Shown here: in pieces, positions 16,275 through 24,033 of the stretch
Position numbering within the stretch: position 1 is the stretch's first letter
Layout of the letters: the number at the start of each line of letters is the position of its first letter
Assembly (NCBI GenBank): GCA_964497615.1
Contig: CAZCEC010000061.1
Span: 1-40,302 of the forward strand
Direction of reading: 5' to 3'
Length of the DNA: 40,302 bases
From: CAZCEC01 sp964497615
Lineage (GTDB): Bacteria > Chloroflexota > Anaerolineae > Anaerolineales > UBA6663
Notes under the pieces: model-generated
Database searches by the model: none
The model's input: the letters and a program-made list of their open reading frames with translations, nothing else
What the model was told of the DNA's origin: nothing
Translations under genes and position numbers: made by a program

Positions 16275-17065
16275 ACCCGGCCCGTGAAACGCGCCGGCCC
16301 GCCCACCACGATCACCAGGATCGCCCACGCGCTCAACATCACTCCGCCGGCCATATAGATGATCATGGGCGGCACCAATCCCAGTGAACCGGCAACAAAC
16401 GCCCCGGTCAAGTTGAATGAGAAGTGAGCCAGCACCGGGCCCACCAGGCTGCCCCCGGTGTTGTTGTAGATCCACGTAAACAGGATGCTGAGCACGATGC
16501 AGATGAGGATAAAGATGCCAAAGGGGATGTGGGCGGCGGCCATGTCCGGGTCAATGTAGAACGGGATGTGCCAGAAGGCCCAGATGAGCCCCAGCACCAC
16601 GCTCGCCGCCAGCGCGTTGAGCTTTTGCTGGAGCCGCGGCAGCGCAAACCCGCGCCAACCCGCCTCCTCGCCCAGCGGCGCCCCAAAGAAGTTGAATAGC
16701 AGCGAGCCGGCCAGGGTCAGCGCGGTTGCGCCATCGGCCAGGCCGCGCGGCGCGTTGCCCAGCGCGATATACACCCCCGCGAAGGCCAGCGGCCCCAGCA
16801 CCAGGCCAAACGCTGCCAGGTACCACTGCCAGCCGATCCGGAACTTGAACCAGCCCGACAACAGCCGCCCGATCTCGCGCCAGCCGCCCAATGCGCCCGC
16901 AACCACGACGGCGCTCAGCGTTGGCGTATAGCCTGGGATCAGCCAGATAGGGCCATGGTCGCGCAGGCCCGGGACTGCCAGGATGATCAGCGCGAAAATC
17001 AGGTTGAGACCATAGGCCAGCGCGCAGAAGGCCAGCAGTGGGGAGCGGCGCATCCAATTGGACAT
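16223..17065 (-). CDS. CPBP-family intramembrane metalloprotease-like protein
   Basis: A 280-residue membrane protein with about eight helices and the CPBP (CAAX protease/bacteriocin-processing, Abi) motifs: GEEAGWRGFALPRL (Glu133, Glu134, Arg138), WAFWHIPFY (His167) and LAHFSFNLTG (His214, Asn218). These residues form the proposed intramembrane active site, so it is likely an active glutamate-type protease. Its substrate is unknown. Bacterial members include bacteriocin-immunity and prenyl-protein-processing-like proteins. The C-terminal stretch RRDKPAGYARAGAAAK is encoded by a repeat that also occurs just downstream, so the native C-terminus was probably replaced. No clear ribosome-binding site is seen. 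The 144-nt upstream gap shows nothing definite. Confidence 0.85.
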   Translation of the reverse strand: MSNWMRRSPLLAFCALAYGLNLIFALIILAVPGLRDHGPIWLIPGYTPTLSAVVVAGALGGWREIGRLLSGWFKFRIGWQWYLAAFGLVLGPLAFAGVYIALGNAPRGLADGATALTLAGSLLFNFFGAPLGEEAGWRGFALPRLQQKLNALAASVVLGLIWAFWHIPFYIDPDMAAAHIPFGIFILICIVLSILFTWIYNNTGGSLVGPVLAHFSFNLTGAFVAGSLGLVPPMIIYMAGGVMLSAWAILVIVVGGPARFTGRVRRDKPAGYARAGAAAK

Positions 17066-17209
17066 GGGCAGGCTCGTTGGCGGCCTGGCGGCGGGCCACA
17101 GCCGGGTGCTGCACCGTGCGCCAGACCTACAGCCCCGAGCATAGCTGTGCGCACCCGCGCCCGGCGTCTGCCGAAAGTGTGATTGGACCGAGGGAAGAGT
17201 GACGCCGGG

Positions 17210-17713
17210 CTAGGCCACCGTCACCAGCACCTGGTTCTGCTCCGCGCCTTCGCCCGCCTTCGCCCGCACCCGCGTCACCGTTCCGGCGCGCGGGCTTTTC
17301 AACTCGTTCTGCATTTTCATCGACTCAAGGATGACCAGGATGTCGCCCTTCGCCACCGCCTGGCCCTCGCTCACAGGCACCGCCACAATCAGCCCCGGCA
17401 TCGGCGACCGCAAATTGTATTCGCCCGACTCCGCCGCCACGCCGCCCGCGGCCATGCGCAGCCGCTTCTCGCGCTCGTCCTCCACCCGCACCGCCGACAG
17501 CGCCCCTCGCAGCAGCACCTGCCAGCCCTCGTCATCCTCGTTCGCGCTGACGTAGGCCTCGTACGAGTGCCCGTCAATCAACAGCGAATACACCGGCTGC
17601 CCGCTCACCGACTCGAAATCCACCGCGTACTCCACGCCGTCCACCACCACCTTGCGGTCGTCGTTGATCTCGATGATGTAGGTCTTGTCGTTGATGGTCG
17701 TGGCGTACTTCAT
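17210..17713 (-). CDS. Biotinyl carrier protein (acyl-CoA carboxylase BCCP subunit)
   Basis: A 167-residue biotin carboxyl carrier. The C-terminal 70 residues form the biotinyl domain: LRSPMPGLIVAVPVSEGQAV, then ILESMKMQNEL with Lys133 in the ESMKM motif as the biotinylated residue, and GTVTRVRAKAGEGAEQNQVL. The N-terminal part (MKYATTINDKTYIIEI ... SLLIDGHSYEAYV) is the beta-rich extension common in BCCP chains of acetyl-/propionyl-CoA carboxylases. It would accept CO2 from the biotin carboxylase encoded at 22423-23937 and pass it to a carboxyltransferase, which is not in this window. GGAGG lies 7 nt before the ATG. The proximity of mutase and epimerase suggests propionyl-CoA carboxylation, though acetyl-CoA is not excluded. 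Confidence 0.9.
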   Translation of the reverse strand: MKYATTINDKTYIIEINDDRKVVVDGVEYAVDFESVSGQPVYSLLIDGHSYEAYVSANEDDEGWQVLLRGALSAVRVEDEREKRLRMAAGGVAAESGEYNLRSPMPGLIVAVPVSEGQAVAKGDILVILESMKMQNELKSPRAGTVTRVRAKAGEGAEQNQVLVTVA

Positions 17714-17737
17714 GCGTTGGCCTCCGCGCCTCTCAGG

Positions 17738-17800
17738 AAGGGCATAAAGGGTTTAAAGGGAATACAGGGCACAACGTCCTTTATACCCCTTATGCCCCTT
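17738..17800. repeat. Imperfect hairpin across a stop codon
   Basis: AAGGGCATAAAGGGTTTAAAGG (17738-17759, 22 nt, low complexity) has an imperfect inverted partner at 17778-17800 on the other side of an 18-nt loop. The right arm includes the stop region of the GT-C-like gene. It could reduce read-through into the biotinyl carrier gene. Confidence 0.5.
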
Positions 17801-19985
17801 ATTCCCCTTGCATCTCCGGCACCGCGAACACAATCGTGTCCATGTCCACCCCTTCCCCCTCCGCCCTCAGCGGAAAGTCCGAGTCACTGGTGAACATGGT
17901 CAATTCCAGCGTGTACGGTCCTGCGTCCGGCTGGGGGCGCTTGAGCTGATAGCGGTCCACCAGCCACATGCCCGGCGTCCACGCTGCCGCCGGGAACAGG
18001 GTCTCGCCCGGATAGTCTAGCACCTGATACACAACTTCGCCTGCCGCCGAAACCAGGTTCACCCGCGCCAGCAGGTCCCGGTCAATTGGCCCCTCGCCGC
18101 CCTGCCAGAACAGGGTCACTTCCAGGTAGGTGGTCTCCGGGTCGGCCCAGGCCCGCAGATCGTAGCCGCGCAGGCTCACCAGCCCGCCGCCATAAGTGAT
18201 GTTCAGCGGCGTCGCCTGCGGCGGCAGCTCCACCTCCCGCGGCAGGTCGGCCCGCCGGTAGACCATCAGCCGCTGGATGCCGAAGGCCGCGTGGCTCACC
18301 ATCCCGATCTCCGGCGGGTAGAGCGCCAGGAACTCCTCGTCGCCGGGCAGCAGGTCGCCCACCAGCATGCTGTCAAAGCTGATGAACAGGTCCGGCCGCA
18401 CGTCGAAGATCAACTGGCGCGGCACGGCGTAAATCTCAAACGGCACCTCCGCCGGGATGGGGAAGTAGTCGTTCGTGCGCGGCGTGATCAGCCCGGCCGT
18501 GTCGAATAACGGCCCATCGTACAGATACCCAAATGCCCCAATCTCCGGGATCGCCACCAGCCGGTCCTGTGCGGCGGCGGGCCTCAGCATCCGCGCCAGC
18601 AGCCGGTAGTCAGTCTCGCGCTGCTTGTTGAAGGCCGCGTTCAGCACCCACGGTTCGCGCTCCTTTTCCTCCCACGGCAGCACGTTCAGCCGCGACAGAT
18701 GCGGCAGCGCCAGCACCGCGACCGTAAGGGCCGTGGCGCCGTACACCCAGAGCGCTGGCGGATGCGTGTGATCACGTGTCACGTCCTCACGTGTCACATT
18801 TTCACGTTTCACGCCTGCCCTTCGGCCCTCGGTCCTCCTCCGTCCACTATCCTTCGTCCGGCGTCTCCACACCTTCCACGCACCACCCGCCATCCATGCC
18901 ACCCCCGTCAGGAACAGCACGTGGTACAGCGGATACAGCGGGATTTCATACCACCCCAGCCACAGCGGGTTGCCCACCGAGTAGAACGCGATGAACAGCG
19001 TCATGTACACCCCCATCGCCCAGGCGCGCGGCTCCCGCTGCTGCGCCGCCCACAGCCCCAGGCACGCCATCGCCGCCGGAAAGATCGCCTGGAGCAGTTC
19101 GCGCCCAAGCGTCTGGTCGGGTTCCAGCCCTGGCAGGCTGAACGGCCACAGTGCCCGCGCCTGCACCAGGAATGCCCGGAACGCCATCAGCTCCGGCGTG
19201 CGGTACAACTCCGACTTCGCCAGAATAGACTGTGGGATGAAATTGCCAAAGTAGATCGTCGCAAAGACCACCCACGGCAGCACCACCGCCGCGAAGAGCG
19301 CCAACTCAACGGATGGGAATCGGCGCGCCGGGAGGCTGTCGCGAATCACGCTTTCACGTTTCACGCTTGGCCATCGGCCGTCTTTCGTCCTTCGTCGCAG
19401 TGCTAGGAGCCACTCCACCCCCAACACCCCAAACACCGCCGCCGCCAGGTTCACCCCATCCGGCCGGATCAGCAGCGCCAGCCCCAGCGTCACCGCCGCC
19501 CAGCGCCTGCGGCCCTCAAACAGCAGCAGGAACGTGCTCAGGATCGCCAGTTGGTTGAAGCCCGCCTCCATCCCGCCCGTGGAGAAGTCCAGCCCGCGCC
19601 CCTCGACGGCGAACAGCAGCGCCGCGCCCAGCCCCACCCAAGCATAGCCGCTCAGCCGCGCCGCCAGCCGGGCGATCACACAAAAGCTGAGCATGTTGAT
19701 CAGCGCATTCAGCACCAACGCCAGCCACGGATAGTCAGAAATGCCCGACAGGCGCGAGGCCGCCGCCAGCAGCAGCGCATAGGCCGGCGTGGTCGTGCCC
19801 AGCACCCGCTCGCCCGCGTTGTAGACGAACCCCACCCCGGTGGCGATGTTACGCGCATACCGGAAGGTGATATAGGCGTCATCCACCGTGTTGGGCGGTT
19901 GGTAGAAGCGCAGCCACAGGATGAACAGCAGCCCCGCCGCCGTCGCGAGGAAGAAGAGCGGCCGCCGCATCATGCTCGAATGCAT
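17799..19985 (-). CDS. GT-C-like membrane glycosyltransferase (AftB/GT39-like) with repeat-derived loops
   Basis: A 728-residue protein with about ten membrane helices in the N-terminal two thirds and a C-terminal extracytoplasmic beta-rich domain (after about residue 420). The first loop, PNTVDDAYITFRYARNIATG, has the Asp-Asp of GT-C enzymes and resembles arabinofuranosyltransferase-like and GT39-like proteins. It would use a lipid-linked sugar. The real sugar is unknown. Two cytoplasm-side loops contain the same odd stretch, RRRTKD followed by VKRE(S/N)V(I/T)R, encoded by DNA repeats (see 18769-18865 and 19346-19399). The ATG at 19985 is chosen over upstream codons because a TAGAAT box ends 7 nt before it and a membrane helix follows. 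It starts 5 nt after the stop of the preceding gene. Confidence 0.75.
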   Translation of the reverse strand: MHSSMMRRPLFFLATAAGLLFILWLRFYQPPNTVDDAYITFRYARNIATGVGFVYNAGERVLGTTTPAYALLLAAASRLSGISDYPWLALVLNALINMLSFCVIARLAARLSGYAWVGLGAALLFAVEGRGLDFSTGGMEAGFNQLAILSTFLLLFEGRRRWAAVTLGLALLIRPDGVNLAAAVFGVLGVEWLLALRRRTKDGRWPSVKRESVIRDSLPARRFPSVELALFAAVVLPWVVFATIYFGNFIPQSILAKSELYRTPELMAFRAFLVQARALWPFSLPGLEPDQTLGRELLQAIFPAAMACLGLWAAQQREPRAWAMGVYMTLFIAFYSVGNPLWLGWYEIPLYPLYHVLFLTGVAWMAGGAWKVWRRRTKDSGRRRTEGRRAGVKRENVTREDVTRDHTHPPALWVYGATALTVAVLALPHLSRLNVLPWEEKEREPWVLNAAFNKQRETDYRLLARMLRPAAAQDRLVAIPEIGAFGYLYDGPLFDTAGLITPRTNDYFPIPAEVPFEIYAVPRQLIFDVRPDLFISFDSMLVGDLLPGDEEFLALYPPEIGMVSHAAFGIQRLMVYRRADLPREVELPPQATPLNITYGGGLVSLRGYDLRAWADPETTYLEVTLFWQGGEGPIDRDLLARVNLVSAAGEVVYQVLDYPGETLFPAAAWTPGMWLVDRYQLKRPQPDAGPYTLELTMFTSDSDFPLRAEGEGVDMDTIVFAVPEMQGE
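18769..18865. repeat. Low-complexity repeat inserted in frame, copy B
   Basis: On the minus strand this stretch reads GGACGAAGGA, a GGACGGAGGA-like block, GGCCGAAGGGCA, then GCGTGAAACGTGAAA and more GTGACACGTGA units. The same building blocks in the same order occur at 19346-19399. It codes for a loop of the GT-C-like protein. Confidence 0.65.
19346..19399. repeat. Low-complexity repeat inserted in frame, copy A
   Basis: On the minus strand: CGACGAAGGACGAAAGACGG, GGCCGATGGCCA, then AGCGTGAAACGTGAAA. It shares GCGTGAAACGTGAAA and the GGACGAA and GGCCGA blocks with 18769-18865 and codes for the other loop of the GT-C-like protein. Confidence 0.65.
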
Positions 19986-19990
19986 GTCCG

Positions 19991-22426
19991 CTATTCTACC
20001 CGCGAGTTGACGCGGATGACGCTGGACAATTCCAGAGCATCCAGCGCGGGCTGGGCGCTGTCCCCTCCGCTCAGCCGCACACGCTCGCCGGTGTAACCAT
20101 TCCACAGCCCCACCCGCAGCCGGTATTCGCCAGGAGGCGCATCCTCGCCCACCACCGCGCTGTGCGCATCCGCCAGCACAAACCCCGGCGGCCATCGGCC
20201 AGTGGGCCAGTCTTCGTACCGGCCCGGGTGGAACTTATCCGAGTTGGCCCAAAGCTGCCCATCTGGCCCAAGCAGGTGCACAAACACCCGCGAGTTGGCC
20301 GTCACCTGGCCGGCGGCGGTCCAATAGAGTGTCACCTCCACCGCTTCGCCGGGCTGCACTTCGTCTCGCGGCAGATCGTAACCCAGCAGCGCCACATTGC
20401 TCTCCCATTGGGCAGCCAGTGGGTGCTCCGGCTGAGGCCGGTCATACTTGGCCCAGGCATAAGGCCAATCAACCAGGTTCAGGCCGATGGCGACTGCGAC
20501 GCCCGCCGCGGCGACGCCGGGCAGCAGCCATGGCCGCCATCCTTCCGCTGCCACCGGCCCGTCCGCCGCGGCGGGTTGGCCGCTCTGGCCGGTGGTCGCG
20601 CGCCCTGCCTTGGCGAATAGAGGCCATCCAGCCAGGACGAGCAGGGCCGCCAGCCCCAGCCCGCTGGCCGCCCATCCCGCCCGGCGCGGCCACGTGTCCT
20701 CCAGCCGCGCCAGCACCGTATGCGTGCCCGCCGGCACGTCCAGGGTAATCCAGCCCTCTGGCTCCGAAGGGGTGATGGCTGTCTCAACACCGTCAACATA
20801 GGCGGTCCAGCCCGGGAAATCGAAGGTATACAGGCGCAGGACAAATGCGCCTGGACTGCTCACCTCAAATTCGTCGCGGAGAGGGCCGTGATACCGGACG
20901 ATGGCGCTCGCGCCTTCCGGCAGCGCCGCGCGGTTCACCTTGTCCACCGCGCCGGCCGTGTACGAAGCCGACAGGCTCGGCGCCGGGCCGGGCGCGGACG
21001 CCACCGTCACCGGCAGGAACTCGTTGGAGGCCGTGGTGCCCACCTCCCACTCCAATTCGGCCTGGCGCAGCCGCTGCATGGTGACCGGTCCGAAGTCGGC
21101 CCAGGGCCGCGGGTTGAGGAGCGGCAGGACGCACACCACGCAGAGGCCGCCTGCTGCCGCGGCCCAGATGTTGGCCCGCCCCTCGCCAGCGCGCCGCCTG
21201 CCGGCCTCGCTCGCCCAACCAACCGCACTGCCAGCCAGCACGGCCAGCAGAAACACCGCCGGCCCCAGCAGCCGGGACGGGAACTGCACGACGGCCATGA
21301 AGGGAAGGCTGTCCCAGATCGGCAGCGACTGCGGCAAGACGAGAAACACCATCACCGCCGCGGCGGCCGCAAAGTACACGGTGGCCAGCCGCACAAACCG
21401 CGGCCGGGCGGCGAACAGGCTCAGGCCGCCCGCTACGGCCAGCACCCATTGGGCCGGTCCGAGCTTAAGATTCAGGTCTAGGCTCAGCGCATCGGCCGCA
21501 TTGGGCGGGGCCAGCAAGGTGGGTAGGGGGACAAAGTTCGAGCGATAGCTCAAGAAGGGACCAACCGTCGCGTTCCCAAGCTGGACCGCGCCAGCCTCAA
21601 CCGCGGCCGGCAGCCAAAAGAACAGGCTCAGTCCCACGCCCACGCCCCCGGCCGCTCCGGCCGCGGCGAGGAACCGCCGCGCGCCCCCCTTCGGCGGGCA
21701 CGTTAGGCTCAGCCAGGCCAGCCAGCCCGCCAGCAATGCGCCGAAGATGAGCGGCATGAGGTTGTGCGATAGCAGCATGACCGCCAGCACCAGCGCTGCC
21801 AGCGCCACGCGGCCCGGCGCCGCGGAGTGCCGCAGCCGCGTGAAGGCCCAGAACAGCAGCGGGGCCAGCGCGATGCCCACCATTTCCGGCACGCGGCCGG
21901 TGCGGTGAGGCGTGAAGAACAGGACGTAAGGCGCCAGCGCAAAGGCCCCGGCCCCGGCGACGCCCGCCGCGCGCCCCCACATTAGCCGCGCAAATGCATA
22001 CATTCCCAAACTGCCCACCGTGCTGGCGGCTACCATCACCAGTTTCACGCCGGCCGTTGCGCCGCTTTCCCCAAAGAACAGGCCATAGGCCGCGCCCAGA
22101 TAGTAAGTCAGGGGAGCGTAGTAGTTGAAGACCGGGTAGCCGAATCCGTGGAACAGGTCCGGCGCCCAGCGGGCGTAGGGCACGCCCGCGCGCAGCGTCT
22201 CCATCACCTGGAAGGTGCGGTAGACGTGCTGTTCGATGTCGGTGAAGACGGGCAGACCCGGCCGTGAGAGGAACGGCCAGGCTGCGAGCAGGCCGATCAG
22301 GCTGGCCGCGATCAGGCCTGGGTCCGGCCACTGGCGGCGCGGGTTCCGAGGCGCGGGGGCCGGCCCGCTGGATGCGGTTTCTTGTTGTGTGGGAACCAAT
22401 ACGCCCCCGGACGTGTGCCGCCTCAC
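19991..22426 (-). CDS. Large membrane protein, 6-pyruvoyl-tetrahydropterin-synthase-related (GT-C-like)
   Basis: An 811-residue polytopic membrane protein with about twelve helices, then a large extracytoplasmic part and further helices near residues 590-640. The first loop, PVFTDIEQHVYRTFQVMETL ... YARWAPDLFHGFGYPVFNYYAPLTYYLGA, is typical of the group named 6-pyruvoyl-tetrahydropterin synthase-related. Despite that name these look like GT-C sugar or lipid transferases, with an acidic residue after the first helix. C-terminal parts include FPGWTAYVDGVE and VEVTLYWTAAG, beta-sandwich-like segments also found at the end of the next gene (VTLFWQGGEGP). The GTG at 22426 overlaps the biotin carboxylase stop by 4 nt (GTGA). 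The frame is open up to 22456. The substrate is unknown. Confidence 0.7.
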   Translation of the reverse strand: MRRHTSGGVLVPTQQETASSGPAPAPRNPRRQWPDPGLIAASLIGLLAAWPFLSRPGLPVFTDIEQHVYRTFQVMETLRAGVPYARWAPDLFHGFGYPVFNYYAPLTYYLGAAYGLFFGESGATAGVKLVMVAASTVGSLGMYAFARLMWGRAAGVAGAGAFALAPYVLFFTPHRTGRVPEMVGIALAPLLFWAFTRLRHSAAPGRVALAALVLAVMLLSHNLMPLIFGALLAGWLAWLSLTCPPKGGARRFLAAAGAAGGVGVGLSLFFWLPAAVEAGAVQLGNATVGPFLSYRSNFVPLPTLLAPPNAADALSLDLNLKLGPAQWVLAVAGGLSLFAARPRFVRLATVYFAAAAAVMVFLVLPQSLPIWDSLPFMAVVQFPSRLLGPAVFLLAVLAGSAVGWASEAGRRRAGEGRANIWAAAAGGLCVVCVLPLLNPRPWADFGPVTMQRLRQAELEWEVGTTASNEFLPVTVASAPGPAPSLSASYTAGAVDKVNRAALPEGASAIVRYHGPLRDEFEVSSPGAFVLRLYTFDFPGWTAYVDGVETAITPSEPEGWITLDVPAGTHTVLARLEDTWPRRAGWAASGLGLAALLVLAGWPLFAKAGRATTGQSGQPAAADGPVAAEGWRPWLLPGVAAAGVAVAIGLNLVDWPYAWAKYDRPQPEHPLAAQWESNVALLGYDLPRDEVQPGEAVEVTLYWTAAGQVTANSRVFVHLLGPDGQLWANSDKFHPGRYEDWPTGRWPPGFVLADAHSAVVGEDAPPGEYRLRVGLWNGYTGERVRLSGGDSAQPALDALELSSVIRVNSRVE
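19993..19998 (-). promoter_or_regulatory. -10 box (TAGAAT) of the GT-C-like gene, leaderless
   Basis: On the minus strand TAGAAT ends 7 nt before the ATG at 19985. Its first three bases are the stop codon of the preceding gene, so an internal promoter may act within the operon. Confidence 0.5.
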
Positions 22427-23937
22427 CGGTGCATGCGTTCGTACCGGCCCACCCACTTCCAGTTGCTGGTATCCCGCGCCCCGCGCTGCACCAGCTGCGC
22501 TTGCTGCCGCCCCACGCGGTGCGCCACCAGGGTCGCCAGGATGGCCGCGATCTCGCTCTCGTCGGTTTTGCCTTCCTCGGCCTGCTCCATGCTGAACCGC
22601 TCCTCCACGAACCGGGTGTCGAAGTTCCCGGCCATGAACCGGTGCGAGTCCATGATGTTCTGGTGGAAGGGGATGTTGGTCTTGACGCCCAGCAGCCGGT
22701 ATTCCTCCAGGGCGCGCCGCATCCGCAGGATCGCCTCGCCGCGCGTTTCGCCCCAGCAGATGACCTTGGAGATGAGCGAGTCGTAATAGCGCGATATCTC
22801 AAACCCCGGATACACGCCCGTATCGACCCGCACCCCTGGCCCGGTCGGGATCAGGCTGTGCGTGATGCGCCCGGTGGATGGCAGGAAGTTGTTGTATGGG
22901 TCTTCGGCGTTGATGCGGCACTCAATCGCCCAGCCGTTCAGCCCGATGTCGCTCTGCTCATAGCGCAGCTTGCGCCCGCGCGCAATGCGGATCTGCTCCT
23001 TGACGATGTCCACGCCCGTGACCATCTCCGTCACCGGGTGCTCCACTTGCAGGCGCGTGTTCATCTCCAGGAAGTAGAAGTTCTTTTCCTTGTCCACCAA
23101 AAACTCAATCGTGCCGGCGTTCACGTAACCCACCGCCGCCGCGGCCTTGCACGCCACCTCGCCCATCCGCCGCCGCAGGTCGTTGTCGTCGGCCACGAAC
23201 GGCGACGGCGACTCCTCCAGCAGTTTCTGGTGCCGGCGCTGCAGGCTGCACTCGCGCTCGCCCAGGTGAATGACGTTGCCGAACTCGTCGGCCAGCAGTT
23301 GGATCTCGATATGCCGCGCGCGGGTGATGAGCTTCTCCAGATACACCGCCCCGTCGCCGAACGCCGCCTCCGCCTCGCGCCGCGCCGCCGCCAGCTTGCC
23401 CGGCAGCTCCTCCAGCGAATTCACCTCCCGCATGCCCTTGCCGCCGCCCCCGGCCGTGGCCTTGATCAGCAGCGGAAACCCGATCTGCGGCGCTACCGCC
23501 AGGATTTCGTCGTCGTGCAGCCCGCCCTCGCCTTCCGTCCCCGGCACCACCGGCACCCCCGCCCGCGTCACCGTCGCCCGCGCCACCGCCTTGTCGCCCA
23601 TCGCTGCGATGGCCGATGGCTTCGGCCCGATGAAGGCGATCCCGGCGTCGGCGCAGGCCTGCGCGAAGTCCTCGCGCTCGGCCAGGAACCCGTACCCCGG
23701 ATGGACCGCATCCACCTCGGCCTTCTTGGCGATCTCCATGATCCGGTCAATGCGCAGATAGCTGTCGCGCGACGGCGCCGGCCCCAGCAAATAGGCCTCG
23801 TCCGCGTAGCGCACGTGCAGGGCGCTGCGGTCCGCCTCCGAGAACACGGCTACCGTCGCGTTGCCCAGCTCCCGGCACGCCCGGATGATGCGCACCGCAA
23901 TCTCGCCGCGATTAGCCACCAAGACTTTTGTGAACAT
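22423..23937 (-). CDS. accC: Biotin carboxylase (acetyl-/propionyl-CoA carboxylase subunit)
   Basis: A 504-residue ATP-grasp biotin carboxylase that carboxylates biotin on the carrier protein with ATP and bicarbonate. It starts FTKVLVANRGEIAVRIIRAC, has DAVHPGYGFLAE, the ATP loop LLIKATAGGGGKGMR, GERECSLQRRHQKLLEE, and the catalytic stretch FLEMNTRLQVEHPVTEM, and ends with the C-terminal domain (AIECRINAEDPYNNFLPSTG, YYDSLISKVICWGETR). It is about 50 residues longer than stand-alone AccC. The tail is charged and ends WKWVGRYERMHR. The biotinyl domain is not fused but is encoded about 4.7 kb downstream. AGGA is 8 nt upstream of the ATG. It is divergent from the large secreted protein gene. Confidence 0.93.
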   Translation of the reverse strand: MFTKVLVANRGEIAVRIIRACRELGNATVAVFSEADRSALHVRYADEAYLLGPAPSRDSYLRIDRIMEIAKKAEVDAVHPGYGFLAEREDFAQACADAGIAFIGPKPSAIAAMGDKAVARATVTRAGVPVVPGTEGEGGLHDDEILAVAPQIGFPLLIKATAGGGGKGMREVNSLEELPGKLAAARREAEAAFGDGAVYLEKLITRARHIEIQLLADEFGNVIHLGERECSLQRRHQKLLEESPSPFVADDNDLRRRMGEVACKAAAAVGYVNAGTIEFLVDKEKNFYFLEMNTRLQVEHPVTEMVTGVDIVKEQIRIARGRKLRYEQSDIGLNGWAIECRINAEDPYNNFLPSTGRITHSLIPTGPGVRVDTGVYPGFEISRYYDSLISKVICWGETRGEAILRMRRALEEYRLLGVKTNIPFHQNIMDSHRFMAGNFDTRFVEERFSMEQAEEGKTDESEIAAILATLVAHRVGRQQAQLVQRGARDTSNWKWVGRYERMHR

Positions 23938-24021
23938 GGCGTATTCCTATGAAAACAAGCACTGGCCAGCCCAATTGCATTGGGCTCGAAGGAATGCGGC
24001 ATTATACCCTCGCTCTCCATG

Positions 24022-24027
24022 TATAAT
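24022..24027 (+). promoter_or_regulatory. -10 box (TATAAT) of a leaderless gene
   Basis: A perfect TATAAT ends 6 nt before the GTG at 24034. Confidence 0.6.
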
Positions 24028-24033
24028 CCTCCC

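Noticed and set aside
17066..17209. Promoter or small gene between the CPBP and biotinyl carrier genes
   Set aside because: A TATGCT-like word exists on the minus strand, but it is far from the start and lacks a -35 partner. No conserved small frame is seen.
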